From NCBI RefSeq assembly GCF_019711195.1, contig NZ_CP081299.1:6358501-6422500 (forward strand): a DNA stretch of 64,000 nucleotides, in the 5' to 3' direction. Below the pieces are notes generated by a model. That model was not told the origin of the DNA. It saw only the letters and a list, made by a program, of their open reading frames with translations, and ran no database searches. The first letter of the stretch is position 1. The number at the start of each line of letters is the position of its first letter. Origin of the DNA: Dyadobacter sp. NIV53 (lineage in GTDB: Bacteria; Bacteroidota; Bacteroidia; Cytophagales; Spirosomataceae). The translations under genes were made by a program, and so were the position numbers. Below, one piece after another: positions 18,503-26,697 of the stretch.

Positions 18503-19712
18503 TTTTGTCAATGCTATTAGGCATACGCTTATTTAACTGTAATTCATTATTTATTACACTGGTAGCTTAAAGTAGCATGCTGTGATCATTGGCAGGGAAA
18601 ATAGTCAGCATATCGCCTAAGCTAATATTTGCCAACATTTTATTTCAATCCACCGGAGAATTCGACTAAGATGGACAAGAATAAGAAATAACCGAAAGAT
18701 AGCTCCACCCATATCTATCCGGTGGTGCTTTTTGCCTTATTTGTAACAACTATTGCTTGTCTAATATCATGAAGGCTTTGTGTTTTTATAGACATTCTCA
18801 TTTTGTAGCCGCATTTGTTGGTAAAAAAAGGTAGGATATGCTTTCAGTACTCTCAATTATTCTGAACTTATGTCTGTTAAGAATAATTAAATGATGTTTT
18901 CAGTACATTAAATTTGCACATGAAAGATGTTGCCGGTCTGCTGGTCAAACTCGATTTCCTGTGTTACGGTATTCAAATTTTTAATTAAATTTTTAAAGGA
19001 TCACTTTTGAATTGCATCATTTCCTAAGTATAGGTAACTGCGTTTCAGTGATATAAAATTAGAAGTCATTTAGAGCCGAAACCATATTTAAAAGGAAGCA
19101 ATCCATATCTAAAGGATAGTAATCGGGAATCAGGACTTTGAACTGCATTCCATGTTGATAAATTATTTTCTTCAAAAAAATAGGGCCTTTAAACGTCGTC
19201 ACTGAAAAACTGCCCGAAGAACCATCCGCAATTATAATCGCAGCTTGTACCATATGCGCTGTGGCCGCCGATACCGTTCTCGGCCCGTTCTGATGGTTGA
19301 GATCGGTGGCGGTGTAGCTATAGGTAGCACATCATTATTGGAAGTTTCTGTTGCCAATGTGAATAGCTTCGTTAAATGTCAATAAAAAAGTAAGAACACA
19401 TGGATTACAAGATAACTGGTAAATATTTCTATTGCAGCAAATCAACTGTCAACCTTGTTGGTATAGCAAAGTCTAGTTGCAATAGGAGAATACATATTTC
19501 AGGTGAATGCTATTTAGACCATGTGAACCGAAGGTCTCGATAAGTTAGGTAGTCTGGCATTCGGAACTAAGTATTGGCCGGCTGTTGCTGATCTAAATGG
19601 CGAACTAATTACCATTCGTTTCCGGCGGACCAGCGAAAGCTTTCATATTCGACATCATTTCATCAGAATAGGTGAAGAACTGGACCATATCCTTGTTAAA
19701 CAGAATAGCTAT
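18503..19712. other. 1.2-kb interval with decayed coding traces
   Basis: No complete gene is seen. Three traces can be noted. A perfect -7 box TAAATTTG (18909-18916) sits four bases before an ATG that opens a 22-codon frame (18920-18988). A minus-strand frame around 19059-19330 reads SYTATDLNHQNG before its first ATG and ends without a recognised domain. A plus-strand frame of about 65 codons ending at 19726 reads VADLNGELITIRFRR but has no start codon. They look like leftovers of deleted genes. Confidence 0.4.
18701..18733 (+). terminator. Terminator after the receptor/PepSY operon
   Basis: AGCTCCACC and GGTGGTGCT pair at eight of nine positions around an eleven-base loop and are followed by a run of T. 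It lies 200 bases downstream of the PepSY stop codon and points in the direction of that operon. Confidence 0.55.
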
Positions 19713-20090
19713 TTAGACAATGTCTAGTTCAGAACTGACAACATGCTTCAAAATCACATCCAACAAAGGGTCTTCTTGTTCATCGCCACATTGCCTTAAA
19801 GCAGCAATCACGGGGATTACGGTTTTACCAAATTCGGTAAGGCTGTATTCTACTTTTGGCGGCACAACGGGATAAATTTTTCTAGTGGCCAGTTCGTGTT
19901 CCTCCAATTCTTTCAACTGAATATTCAAAACCCTGCGTGAAGCATCAGGGATCTTGCGCTGCAGTTCGCTCGGGCGTTGATGACCGATATGGATAAACCA
20001 CAGCAAGCGGATTTTCCATTTGCCATAAAGCACTTCACCTATCAGGTCAAGCCCACAATTGAGATTCGGTATTATCTTTCTTTCATACAT
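19713..20090 (-). CDS. HxlR-family winged-helix regulator
   Basis: The 125-residue protein has the HxlR layout: an N-terminal Cys in LNCGLDLIGEVLYGKWKIRL, helix-turn-helix RPSELQRKIPDASRRVLNIQL (here read in part, residues 39-59) and a wing with VEYSLTEFGKTVIPV. HxlR proteins often sense reactive electrophiles through the N-terminal Cys (Cys12 here) and repress a divergent oxidoreductase. That fits the divergent SDR gene 142 bases away. The Cys-based sensing is inferred from family knowledge. Confidence 0.9.
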   Translation of the reverse strand: MYERKIIPNLNCGLDLIGEVLYGKWKIRLLWFIHIGHQRPSELQRKIPDASRRVLNIQLKELEEHELATRKIYPVVPPKVEYSLTEFGKTVIPVIAALRQCGDEQEDPLLDVILKHVVSSELDIV

Positions 20091-20194
20091 ATTGTAAAAT
20101 TAAACGTATGTCTAATTTGGTGCAATAGGGGATAAATTTTTCCCTATATGAATCGTAATTCCGTACTTGTCTAAACTTCTTTTACACACCAATT

Positions 20195-20228
20195 TTGTCC
20201 TATCAATAATTCTTAAAAGTTAGGACAA
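20195..20228. promoter_or_regulatory. Inverted repeat before the SDR gene
   Basis: TTGTCCTA and its exact complement TAGGACAA are separated by 18 bases, and the right arm ends four bases before the SDR start codon. It could be an HxlR operator or an mRNA hairpin covering the ribosome-binding region. A shorter dyad, TAGGG and CCCTA around GATAAATTTTT, lies further upstream in the same divergent region. Confidence 0.45.
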
Positions 20229-20232
20229 TAGA

Positions 20233-21024
20233 ATGGAACAGTTCAATTTCAACAATGAGTTATCAGGCAAGATTACCTTGGTAACGGGAGGTACAAAAGG
20301 AGCAGGAAGGGCCATTGCAGAAAGGCTTCAGCAAGCAGGTGCAACGGTTATTATTACCGCAAGAAACGCACCGGAAAAAGAAAACAGCAAGTTGCATTTC
20401 ATCCCGTCCGATTTAGGTAAGGCAGATGAAGCACAAAAACTAATCAGCAAAGTGCTGTCAACTTATGGTAGATTGGACATCCTGGTGAACAACTTTGGTT
20501 CTTCGGTAACACCCGCTGGTGGGTTTGTAGTATTATCCGATGAAGATTGGGAATCTACCCTACAAGCTAATTTGCTTGCCCCAGTCCGGTTGGACAGAGG
20601 ATTTTTGCCACAAATGATCGAGCAAAAAAGTGGCGTTATTATTCACATAGCTTCCATTCAGGGCAAGCTTCCCCTATTCGAATCTACTTTGCCTTATGCA
20701 GCTGCAAAAGCCGGATTGATCAATTACAGTAAAAGTTTATCCAATGAAGTTACGCCAAAAGGTGTCCGGGTGTTAACTGTTTCGCCAGGATGGATCAGGA
20801 CAGAAAATGTCAAACAATTTTTGGACACGATCGCCAGGAATTCAAATATATCGATTGAGCAGGCTCAACAAAGTGTTGTGGATGCATTGGGTGGAATACC
20901 TTATGGCAGACCAGCCGAACCAGAAGAAGTAGCCGAGTTAGTTGGTTTTCTTGTTTCACCGAGAGCCAAATATTTGACGGGGACTGAATTTGTAATTGAT
21001 GGCGGTACCGTACCGACAGTTTAA
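20233..21024 (+). CDS. Short-chain dehydrogenase/reductase
   Basis: A classical SDR of 263 residues: the nucleotide-binding TGGTKGAG (18-25), NNFGSS, a catalytic Ser in IHIASIQG, Tyr155-x3-Lys159 in YAAAKAG, and a C-terminal LTGTEFVIDGG. It should oxidise or reduce an alcohol/carbonyl with NAD(P)H; the substrate is unknown. It is divergent from an HxlR regulator and followed by a small NTF2-like gene after 21 bases, so the two probably form an operon controlled by HxlR. Confidence 0.92.
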   Translation: MEQFNFNNELSGKITLVTGGTKGAGRAIAERLQQAGATVIITARNAPEKENSKLHFIPSDLGKADEAQKLISKVLSTYGRLDILVNNFGSSVTPAGGFVVLSDEDWESTLQANLLAPVRLDRGFLPQMIEQKSGVIIHIASIQGKLPLFESTLPYAAAKAGLINYSKSLSNEVTPKGVRVLTVSPGWIRTENVKQFLDTIARNSNISIEQAQQSVVDALGGIPYGRPAEPEEVAELVGFLVSPRAKYLTGTEFVIDGGTVPTV

Positions 21025-21045
21025 TCACATTAAAAAAGTAGAGAA

Positions 21046-21360
21046 ATGAAATTACCCAAAATAGTAGCAGATCTGGTAACAGCACAAAACAACTTTGATA
21101 GCGTTGCCTATGCAAATTGTTTTTCCGAAACAGCGGTAGTCTTTGATGAGGGTAAAACGCACCATGGAAGAAAAGAAATAGCACATTGGATTGCAAATGC
21201 CAACGAGCGGTATGAGGCTACGATGAAGCCCGTCAGCTTTGATGCGGAAAGCATTCTAAAAGCAGAAACCTCAGGAAATTTTCCCGGAAGCCCAATTGTA
21301 TTGAGTTATCATCTTCAAATAGCAGATGGATTGATACAGTCATTGAATATTACCGGATAA
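21046..21360 (+). CDS. NTF2-like (SnoaL-type) small protein
   Basis: The 104-residue product has the cone-shaped NTF2 fold pattern: a helical start (VADLVTAQNNFDSVAYANCF), TAVVFDEGKTHHGRKEIAHWI and a final sheet. Members bind or isomerise small hydrophobic molecules. It follows the SDR gene in the same operon and ends at a strong terminator. The specific ligand is unknown. Confidence 0.8.
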   Translation: MKLPKIVADLVTAQNNFDSVAYANCFSETAVVFDEGKTHHGRKEIAHWIANANERYEATMKPVSFDAESILKAETSGNFPGSPIVLSYHLQIADGLIQSLNITG

Positions 21361-21363
21361 TTG

Positions 21364-21393
21364 GAAATGGCTAATTTTGGCCATTTCTTTTTT
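21364..21393 (+). terminator. Rho-independent terminator of the SDR/NTF2 operon
   Basis: GAAATGGC and GCCATTTC form a perfect eight-base stem around an eight-base loop and are followed by six T. It begins three bases after the NTF2 stop codon. Confidence 0.85.
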
Positions 21394-21919
21394 AGCTCCT
21401 AACAAGAAGAGAAGTAGATAAAGAATGACTAATTGTATAGCCATAGAAAATATGCAACTGAACAAAAAAACGCTTTGCACAAGAATGATCACGACAGCAA
21501 ATCTCATCGGCCAAGCTTTCGGGCAGGCACGACAGCCAGGAAATCGGATAGTTTTTTTGAAATCCAGTAAGTCATGACCTAATAAAACAGCCTATCACCG
21601 GAAAAAAGGCACTACCCTGATTGTGGATATAAGCGGCTATTCCCAGTTTGAAGAACAAGCGGATAATACCGCAGGCGCTAATGTGATATCAAGCATGTTA
21701 GGCTGATTGTAAGAAATAATACACTGGATTTTCAAATTTCTATAAATAGAAGGAATCTATAAGAAATCAGTGCTGGATGATTTGGTAGTATTTCTGTAAT
21801 CTTTGTATTTTCATCTTTTCTGCTCTTTTAATTCTTAAATAAATTAGATAATATTTTTAGTTCATTAAACTCCTTGGCCAATAGGTTTAAATTTATCTCT
21901 GTACTCTTGCTCCAAATTT
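21394..21919. other. Interval with a possible DUF2652-like fragment
   Basis: No complete gene is seen in about 525 bases. A plus-strand frame ending at TGA 21704-21706 reads GTTLIVDISGYSQFEEQA, which resembles the start of DUF2652/cyclase-like proteins (I/V-x-DISGYT/S-x-F). It has no start codon and stops after about 33 codons, so it would be a remnant. The similarity is short and the call is tentative. Confidence 0.3.
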
Positions 21920-22651
21920 TTATCCTGTCTTTTTAAATCGATACAGATAGGGTGCTGTATTTGCAGCACCAGTAAACTTCTTGTGAAGCCTTTCCAGAAC
22001 ATTCAGGTCCATGATCTTTTTCTGAAAATTGTTAATTGCAAATGGTTTATCATAAACCGCTTCATAGAGATGCTGCACTTCCCGTATTGTGAATGTTTCA
22101 GGTAAAAGATTAAACCCGATCAGTTTTTTGTCAAGATCCTGGCGCAGCGCATCTAAGGCATATGTTAAAATTTCTCCATGGTCGTGAATCATTTCCGGGA
22201 TGTCTTTAACGCTTCTCCATTCAAAATATTCATCAAACTCACCGGGCATGGGATTAACTTTATTAATCTCGACGAGCGCGTAGTAACCAATAGAAACGAA
22301 CCGGCTTGTCATCCATTCCAATACCCTTTCATTGAATCTTTGATAATCAAATTTATTTAGCTGTTCTTTCAAAACATCCTTATATCGGCTCTTGGCAATA
22401 CGGTTTTCATCTCCAAATACCCTAAATTGTTCCAAGTAGATATTTTCCAGGTTAGTCCTGTTTTTCAGAATTCGTTGAGCTGCTGCATCTGTACTTTCGT
22501 TTTTATTAATATATCCGCCTGGCAGCGTCCAGCTGCCGTTGCCGAATTTGAATTTGGCAATCAGGACTTTCAATTCTTTGTTCTCAAAGCCAAAAACCAC
22601 GCAGTCAATCGATAGATTTGATATGTAATTGTCGTAAATGGATTCCGTCAT
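21920..22651 (-). CDS. NUDIX-fold transcriptional regulator (NrtR/AraR-like), catalytic box lost
   Basis: The 243-residue protein has an N-terminal NUDIX domain (about 10-150) and a C-terminal winged helix (about 160-240, TFTIREVQHLYEAVYDKPF). The NUDIX box aligns residue for residue (Gly46, Glu52, Arg60), but the three glutamates of REUxEE are Ile61, Asn64 and Arg65, so hydrolysis is very unlikely. Such inactive NUDIX plus winged-helix proteins in Bacteroidota are ligand-responsive repressors of sugar or NAD metabolism. It is divergent from a TolB-like gene, with a perfect long palindrome between them as a candidate operator. The effector is unknown. Confidence 0.85.
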   Translation of the reverse strand: MTESIYDNYISNLSIDCVVFGFENKELKVLIAKFKFGNGSWTLPGGYINKNESTDAAAQRILKNRTNLENIYLEQFRVFGDENRIAKSRYKDVLKEQLNKFDYQRFNERVLEWMTSRFVSIGYYALVEINKVNPMPGEFDEYFEWRSVKDIPEMIHDHGEILTYALDALRQDLDKKLIGFNLLPETFTIREVQHLYEAVYDKPFAINNFQKKIMDLNVLERLHKKFTGAANTAPYLYRFKKTG

Positions 22652-22768
22652 AGCGTTGCTTTAAAATTAACCAGCTCACCTAAGCCAGCTTTGTAAAGCA
22701 AAGATATTGCTAATCTCACAAATTTGAATTTTTAAATAATAGGATTAAACAAATTAATAACATTAAAA

Positions 22769-22806
22769 ATAATATTTATCTTCTTTTTTTAGAAGATAAA
22801 TATTAT
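22769..22806. promoter_or_regulatory. Perfect palindrome with 16-bp arms
   Basis: ATAATATTTATCTTCT and its exact reverse complement flank six T. The site is in the 206-bp divergent region between the NUDIX-type regulator and the TolB-like gene, where a terminator would make no sense, so an operator for the regulator is the natural reading. It lies 51 bases before the TolB-like start codon. Confidence 0.55.
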
Positions 22807-22857
22807 CCATACATTCGCTCCGTCTATTGGTATAAATCGCTCTAAAACAGATTATTT

Positions 22858-23814
22858 ATGAAGTTACTTCTTCGGTTTGCAATCGTCCTGCACAATTTTA
22901 GCAGGCAGGTTTTATGCGCTATGTTCATGTTTTTTTCCCTTTGTTCATTTAGGCAAAGCGAAAAAGACACAACAAGCTACATTCAGACACTAGACATCCT
23001 GAGTGGCAAAATTGATACAGTCGTGATGATTAAAGCACATTTTGAAGCGCCTAACTGGCACCCGGATAATTATCTGGTTTTGAATTCCAAAGGAAGAATA
23101 CACACGCTGGATCTGGTATCCCGAAAATTGACTGAGCTCAATACCGGTTTTGCGACACAGTGCAACAATGACCATGGCATTTCTCCGGACAAAAAATGGC
23201 TGGTTGTCAGTCACAACGACAAAAAAGATCCTTCGACAAAACGCTATAAGTCTGCATTATACATTTTGCCAGTGAAAGGAGGCGACCCTAAAAGAGTAAC
23301 ACCCGAAGTGCCATCTTTCTGGCATGGCTGGACTCCGGATGGAAAGACGCTGGCATACTGTGCGGAGCGCAGTGGCAATTTTGATATTTATACCATTGAC
23401 ATTGAAGTAGGCATTGAAAAACGCCTTACAACTGCGGATGGTTTGGATGATGGTCCGGACTATTCGCCGGATGGAAAGTACATTTATTTCAATTCGTACC
23501 GCAGCGGGCGCATGCAGATCTGGCGTATGCTGGCTGACGGATCTCAGCCTGAGCAATTAACATCAGACGAAAACTCCAACTGGTTTGCACACCCTTCACC
23601 TGATAACAAATGGATTGTTTACATCGCTTACACATCAGACCAGAAGCAGCAGCACTTATTTGGGAAAGATGTTAAACTCCGTTTAATGGATACCCAAACC
23701 AAAGTTATAAAGGATCTCACACCAGTATTTTTTGGAGGCCAGGGAACCATCAATGTTCCTTCATGGAGTGCAGACAGCCGTAAAATCGCCTTTGTAAGCT
23801 ATTCAATTAACTAA
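22858..23814 (+). CDS. TolB-like beta-propeller exported protein
   Basis: The 318-residue protein has a hydrophobic N-terminal segment (about 15-32) and then repeated WD40-like/PD40 blades, for example SPDGKYIYFNSYRSGRMQIW and TPDGKTLAYCAERSGNFDIY, the second with a complete blade motif. It resembles the C-terminal propeller of TolB without the N-terminal domain. These proteins are usually periplasmic or surface-bound and of unknown ligand. It is followed after 21 bases by an FG-GAP protein, so the two may form an operon. Confidence 0.75.
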   Translation: MKLLLRFAIVLHNFSRQVLCAMFMFFSLCSFRQSEKDTTSYIQTLDILSGKIDTVVMIKAHFEAPNWHPDNYLVLNSKGRIHTLDLVSRKLTELNTGFATQCNNDHGISPDKKWLVVSHNDKKDPSTKRYKSALYILPVKGGDPKRVTPEVPSFWHGWTPDGKTLAYCAERSGNFDIYTIDIEVGIEKRLTTADGLDDGPDYSPDGKYIYFNSYRSGRMQIWRMLADGSQPEQLTSDENSNWFAHPSPDNKWIVYIAYTSDQKQQHLFGKDVKLRLMDTQTKVIKDLTPVFFGGQGTINVPSWSADSRKIAFVSYSIN

Positions 23815-23835
23815 CTTTTACTAATCAATACATTT

Positions 23836-25143
23836 ATGAAAATTATTAATCCATTTATCAGAAGACAAATACCGGGACAGATCGGAGCTGTAAGCCAGAT
23901 CTTGTTTTGCTTTATTGTCTTTTTTACCATTGTAGGGAAAGTAAGAGGCCAGTCGCAGGATTCTCATGCTCAGAAAGTCGGGAATACTACCGAAACCTAC
24001 ATGGATGTAACATCAGAATTTGTCCCGATTGCCCCGGATTTACATGCATTGGACGCTGCGTTTGTGGATGTCGATAAGGACGGCGATTTGGATATTGTAC
24101 TTGCTGTGGAATATGGAATTAACCGCCTTTACCTGAATGATGGAAAAGGGAAACTCACCTGGAAAGAAGGGGCATTCGGAAATGTGCGTCATGACAGTGA
24201 ACATGTCTTAAGTGCCGATTTTAATAAGGATGGCTTTGCTGACCTTGTATTTGTAGCCGAGGACGATCATGTGCATCAGCTCTTTTTGGGTGGGCCTGAT
24301 GGTAACTTTAAGGAAGTAACTGAAAGACTTCCCGCCCAGAGCGAAGGCAATGCGCTGGCTATTGCTGATGTAAACGCCGATGGACTGCCAGATATCATCA
24401 TTGGCAACTCATCGGAAGACCGCGGGAAAAATAAAGAACGGGCATCGGGCCAGGATTTTCTCTGGCTGAATGATGCAAAGCGCCCAGGTTATTTTTTGGA
24501 TGTTACTGCGACACATATGCCCAAAGACAATGACGATACTCAGGATATCAAACTGTCTGATCTGGATGGTGACAGAGACCTGGACATGGTGATTGCCAAT
24601 GAAACGCCTCCGAGCCGTTTGCTTCGCAATGACGGCAAAGGACATTTTTCAGATGCTTCCGACAGACTGGAATTATTAGTACCCATGGAAACCCGGCAGG
24701 TTCAAATTTTTGATGCGAATGGAGATCATTTGCCGGATCTGCTTTTTTTTAACCTTACAAGTAATAACAAAGGTTGGGATAAAGATCCTCAGGACCGTTT
24801 ACTGATAAACAATGGCAAGGGCTACTTTAAAGATCAGACCCGGGAACTTCTGCCCAAAAACACGTTTTCGAGCTGGAGTGGCATCATCACCGATTTTAAT
24901 AGCGATGGACATGCTGACATGCTGGTTGGAGCAATTCAGGTTCCTGGCTTTGTTCCTATGCAACTCCGGGCCTGGCAGAATGATGGAAAAGGTCACTTCC
25001 AGGACGTAACCCCTAAAGTAATTCCTGAGCCAACGATTGGCCGGCACTGGGGCATGGCGATAGGGGATATCAATGGCGATGGAAAAGAAGATGTTTTTAT
25101 TGGAGCATGGGGTAGCCAGGCCCGTCTGTTGATTCGCCGCTGA
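23836..25143 (+). CDS. Secreted FG-GAP/VCBS repeat protein
   Basis: The 435-residue product has a signal-peptide-like start and a chain of integrin-type repeats with calcium-binding DxDxDGDLD loops: DVDKDGDLDIV, DFNKDGFADLV, DVNADGLPDIII, DLDGDRDLDMV, DANGDHLPDLL, DFNSDGHADML and DINGDGKEDVF, that is seven blades. FG-GAP propellers bind ligands or partners outside the cell. It follows the TolB-like gene in the same direction. No enzymatic domain is attached. Confidence 0.85.
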   Translation: MKIINPFIRRQIPGQIGAVSQILFCFIVFFTIVGKVRGQSQDSHAQKVGNTTETYMDVTSEFVPIAPDLHALDAAFVDVDKDGDLDIVLAVEYGINRLYLNDGKGKLTWKEGAFGNVRHDSEHVLSADFNKDGFADLVFVAEDDHVHQLFLGGPDGNFKEVTERLPAQSEGNALAIADVNADGLPDIIIGNSSEDRGKNKERASGQDFLWLNDAKRPGYFLDVTATHMPKDNDDTQDIKLSDLDGDRDLDMVIANETPPSRLLRNDGKGHFSDASDRLELLVPMETRQVQIFDANGDHLPDLLFFNLTSNNKGWDKDPQDRLLINNGKGYFKDQTRELLPKNTFSSWSGIITDFNSDGHADMLVGAIQVPGFVPMQLRAWQNDGKGHFQDVTPKVIPEPTIGRHWGMAIGDINGDGKEDVFIGAWGSQARLLIRR

Positions 25144-25386
25144 AAACAAAATTCATTCGGTTAATCTTCGTTGTTGCCTGATAATCAAGTTGCTAAATGT
25201 TGAGAAATTTCGAATTTTGTTGAATTATAATAACTTCTATGTTGCTGAAAGGTGGTCTACAATTTCAGGAAATGGAATTATTTCAACATTTTTTAAAAAA
25301 ATACGAAATCTGGAGGGGACACTTTATGTTTTTTTTACTCTAATACATATAGTAAAAATTATTACGTTTTTTCTGGGATTAGTACC

Positions 25387-26499
25387 GTGATACACTACAA
25401 GAAATATACGACCGAGGATTTGATACAGGACGAATATTTTCGCCGCTGGGTTCTAAGGCCAGCTGAGGATACAAGTTTGCTTTGGGAGGAATTCCTGTCC
25501 GATTATCCGGAAAAACAAGGGGATGTGATCCGCGCTCGTGCACTTCTTTTGGCAATGCATCAAATGGATCAGGATCCTGGTGCCGGGCAAGGGGACCGCA
25601 TATGGGGAGGTATTTTAGACAGGATAGAAACAGAAACTCAAACAGAACGACCAATACGAAGACTTGGTTTTGGCCAGTTTAACCGTTATTGGGCGTACGC
25701 CGCAGCTATGCTGGTTTTAGGTGGTGCAATCAGCTGGATTGTTTTGATTAAGGATTTTGGCAGTATTGCCCGCACTTATGAAAAACAAATAGCGCAAACG
25801 GATAACCAATTGATCGAGTATGTTAATCAGACCAAAGCAGCATCACGCCTCGTCTTGCCAGATGGAAGTATTGTGGTGCTCAGCATGGATTCAAAAGTGA
25901 GTTATGAAAAAGGGTTTTCTTCGGATCAGCGAAGGGTATATTTGTCAGGACAAGGATATTTTGAGGTAGAAAAAAATCCACAAAAGCCATTTTTAGTTTT
26001 CGCTGGAAATGTAGTTACCCAGGTAGTAGGGACCAGGTTCACAGTTAACAGCACCTCTGGAAGTTCCGATATCAGTGTGTCAGTAAGGTCCGGAAAGGTA
26101 AAAGTGTTTACAATTGATGATTATCAAAACCAGAAATCAGATGGCAGCACACAGTCTGTTATGCTCAGTGCAAATGAACAGGCGACTTTTGAGGGAGGAA
26201 AAAGATTGCTTACCAAGGGTATTGCGGCAAAGCCTGAGGTACTCAAAGCACCTGTTAAATTCCCGGATTTCAATTTTGAAAGAGCTTCTATGGAAGATGT
26301 GTTCACCACGCTGGGCGATTCGTATGGGGTAGTCATCGAGTACGATCCAAAGGTGATTGCAAATTGCAATCTCACAGCAGAACTTGGCAGCGAGCCGCTG
26401 TTTAAGAAACTGGATATCATCTGCCGGACTATTGACGCTACTTACGAAGTTTGGGGTACCAAAATTATAATCGAAGCAAAGGGATGCAATGCCTTTTAA
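25387..26499 (+). CDS. FecR-family anti-sigma factor
   Basis: A GTG-started 370-residue protein with a cytoplasmic N-terminal region (about 1-100), a single membrane helix (about 102-121), the periplasmic FecR domain (about 155-250: LPDGSIVVLSMDSKVSYEK, GQGYFEV) and a C-terminal DUF4974/STN-like domain. FecR holds an ECF sigma factor and receives the signal from the STN domain of a SusC-type receptor, here encoded 198 bases downstream. No sigma factor gene lies directly upstream, which is unusual; the only ECF sigma gene in the window is 11.6 kb further on, on the other strand. Confidence 0.93.
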   Translation: MIHYKKYTTEDLIQDEYFRRWVLRPAEDTSLLWEEFLSDYPEKQGDVIRARALLLAMHQMDQDPGAGQGDRIWGGILDRIETETQTERPIRRLGFGQFNRYWAYAAAMLVLGGAISWIVLIKDFGSIARTYEKQIAQTDNQLIEYVNQTKAASRLVLPDGSIVVLSMDSKVSYEKGFSSDQRRVYLSGQGYFEVEKNPQKPFLVFAGNVVTQVVGTRFTVNSTSGSSDISVSVRSGKVKVFTIDDYQNQKSDGSTQSVMLSANEQATFEGGKRLLTKGIAAKPEVLKAPVKFPDFNFERASMEDVFTTLGDSYGVVIEYDPKVIANCNLTAELGSEPLFKKLDIICRTIDATYEVWGTKIIIEAKGCNAF

Positions 26500-26566
26500 T
26501 ATTTTTTTCTGCACAGTTTAAACTGCAATTGCCTATGAAATAACAATAGCTTAACCCACAAAAAAA

Positions 26567-26592
26567 GCCGGCAATGTTTCAGCATCACCGGC
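26567..26592 (-). terminator. Hairpin between fecR and susC
   Basis: GCCGG/CCGGC plus an inner ATG/CAT pair makes a stem with a run of seven A on its left, so on the minus strand it reads as a stem followed by T7. No minus-strand gene feeds into it. On the plus strand it lacks a T-run, so it might instead be an mRNA element separating low fecR from high susC expression. Confidence 0.35.
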
Positions 26593-26697
26593 AAATTCTT
26601 CCCACGATTCTAGTCAGACTAAGTATCGACCTGTTTCAGCAGGCAGGGATTGTTTTGCCCAGTACTTCCAATACATGAACCAAAACAGTGTAAATCT

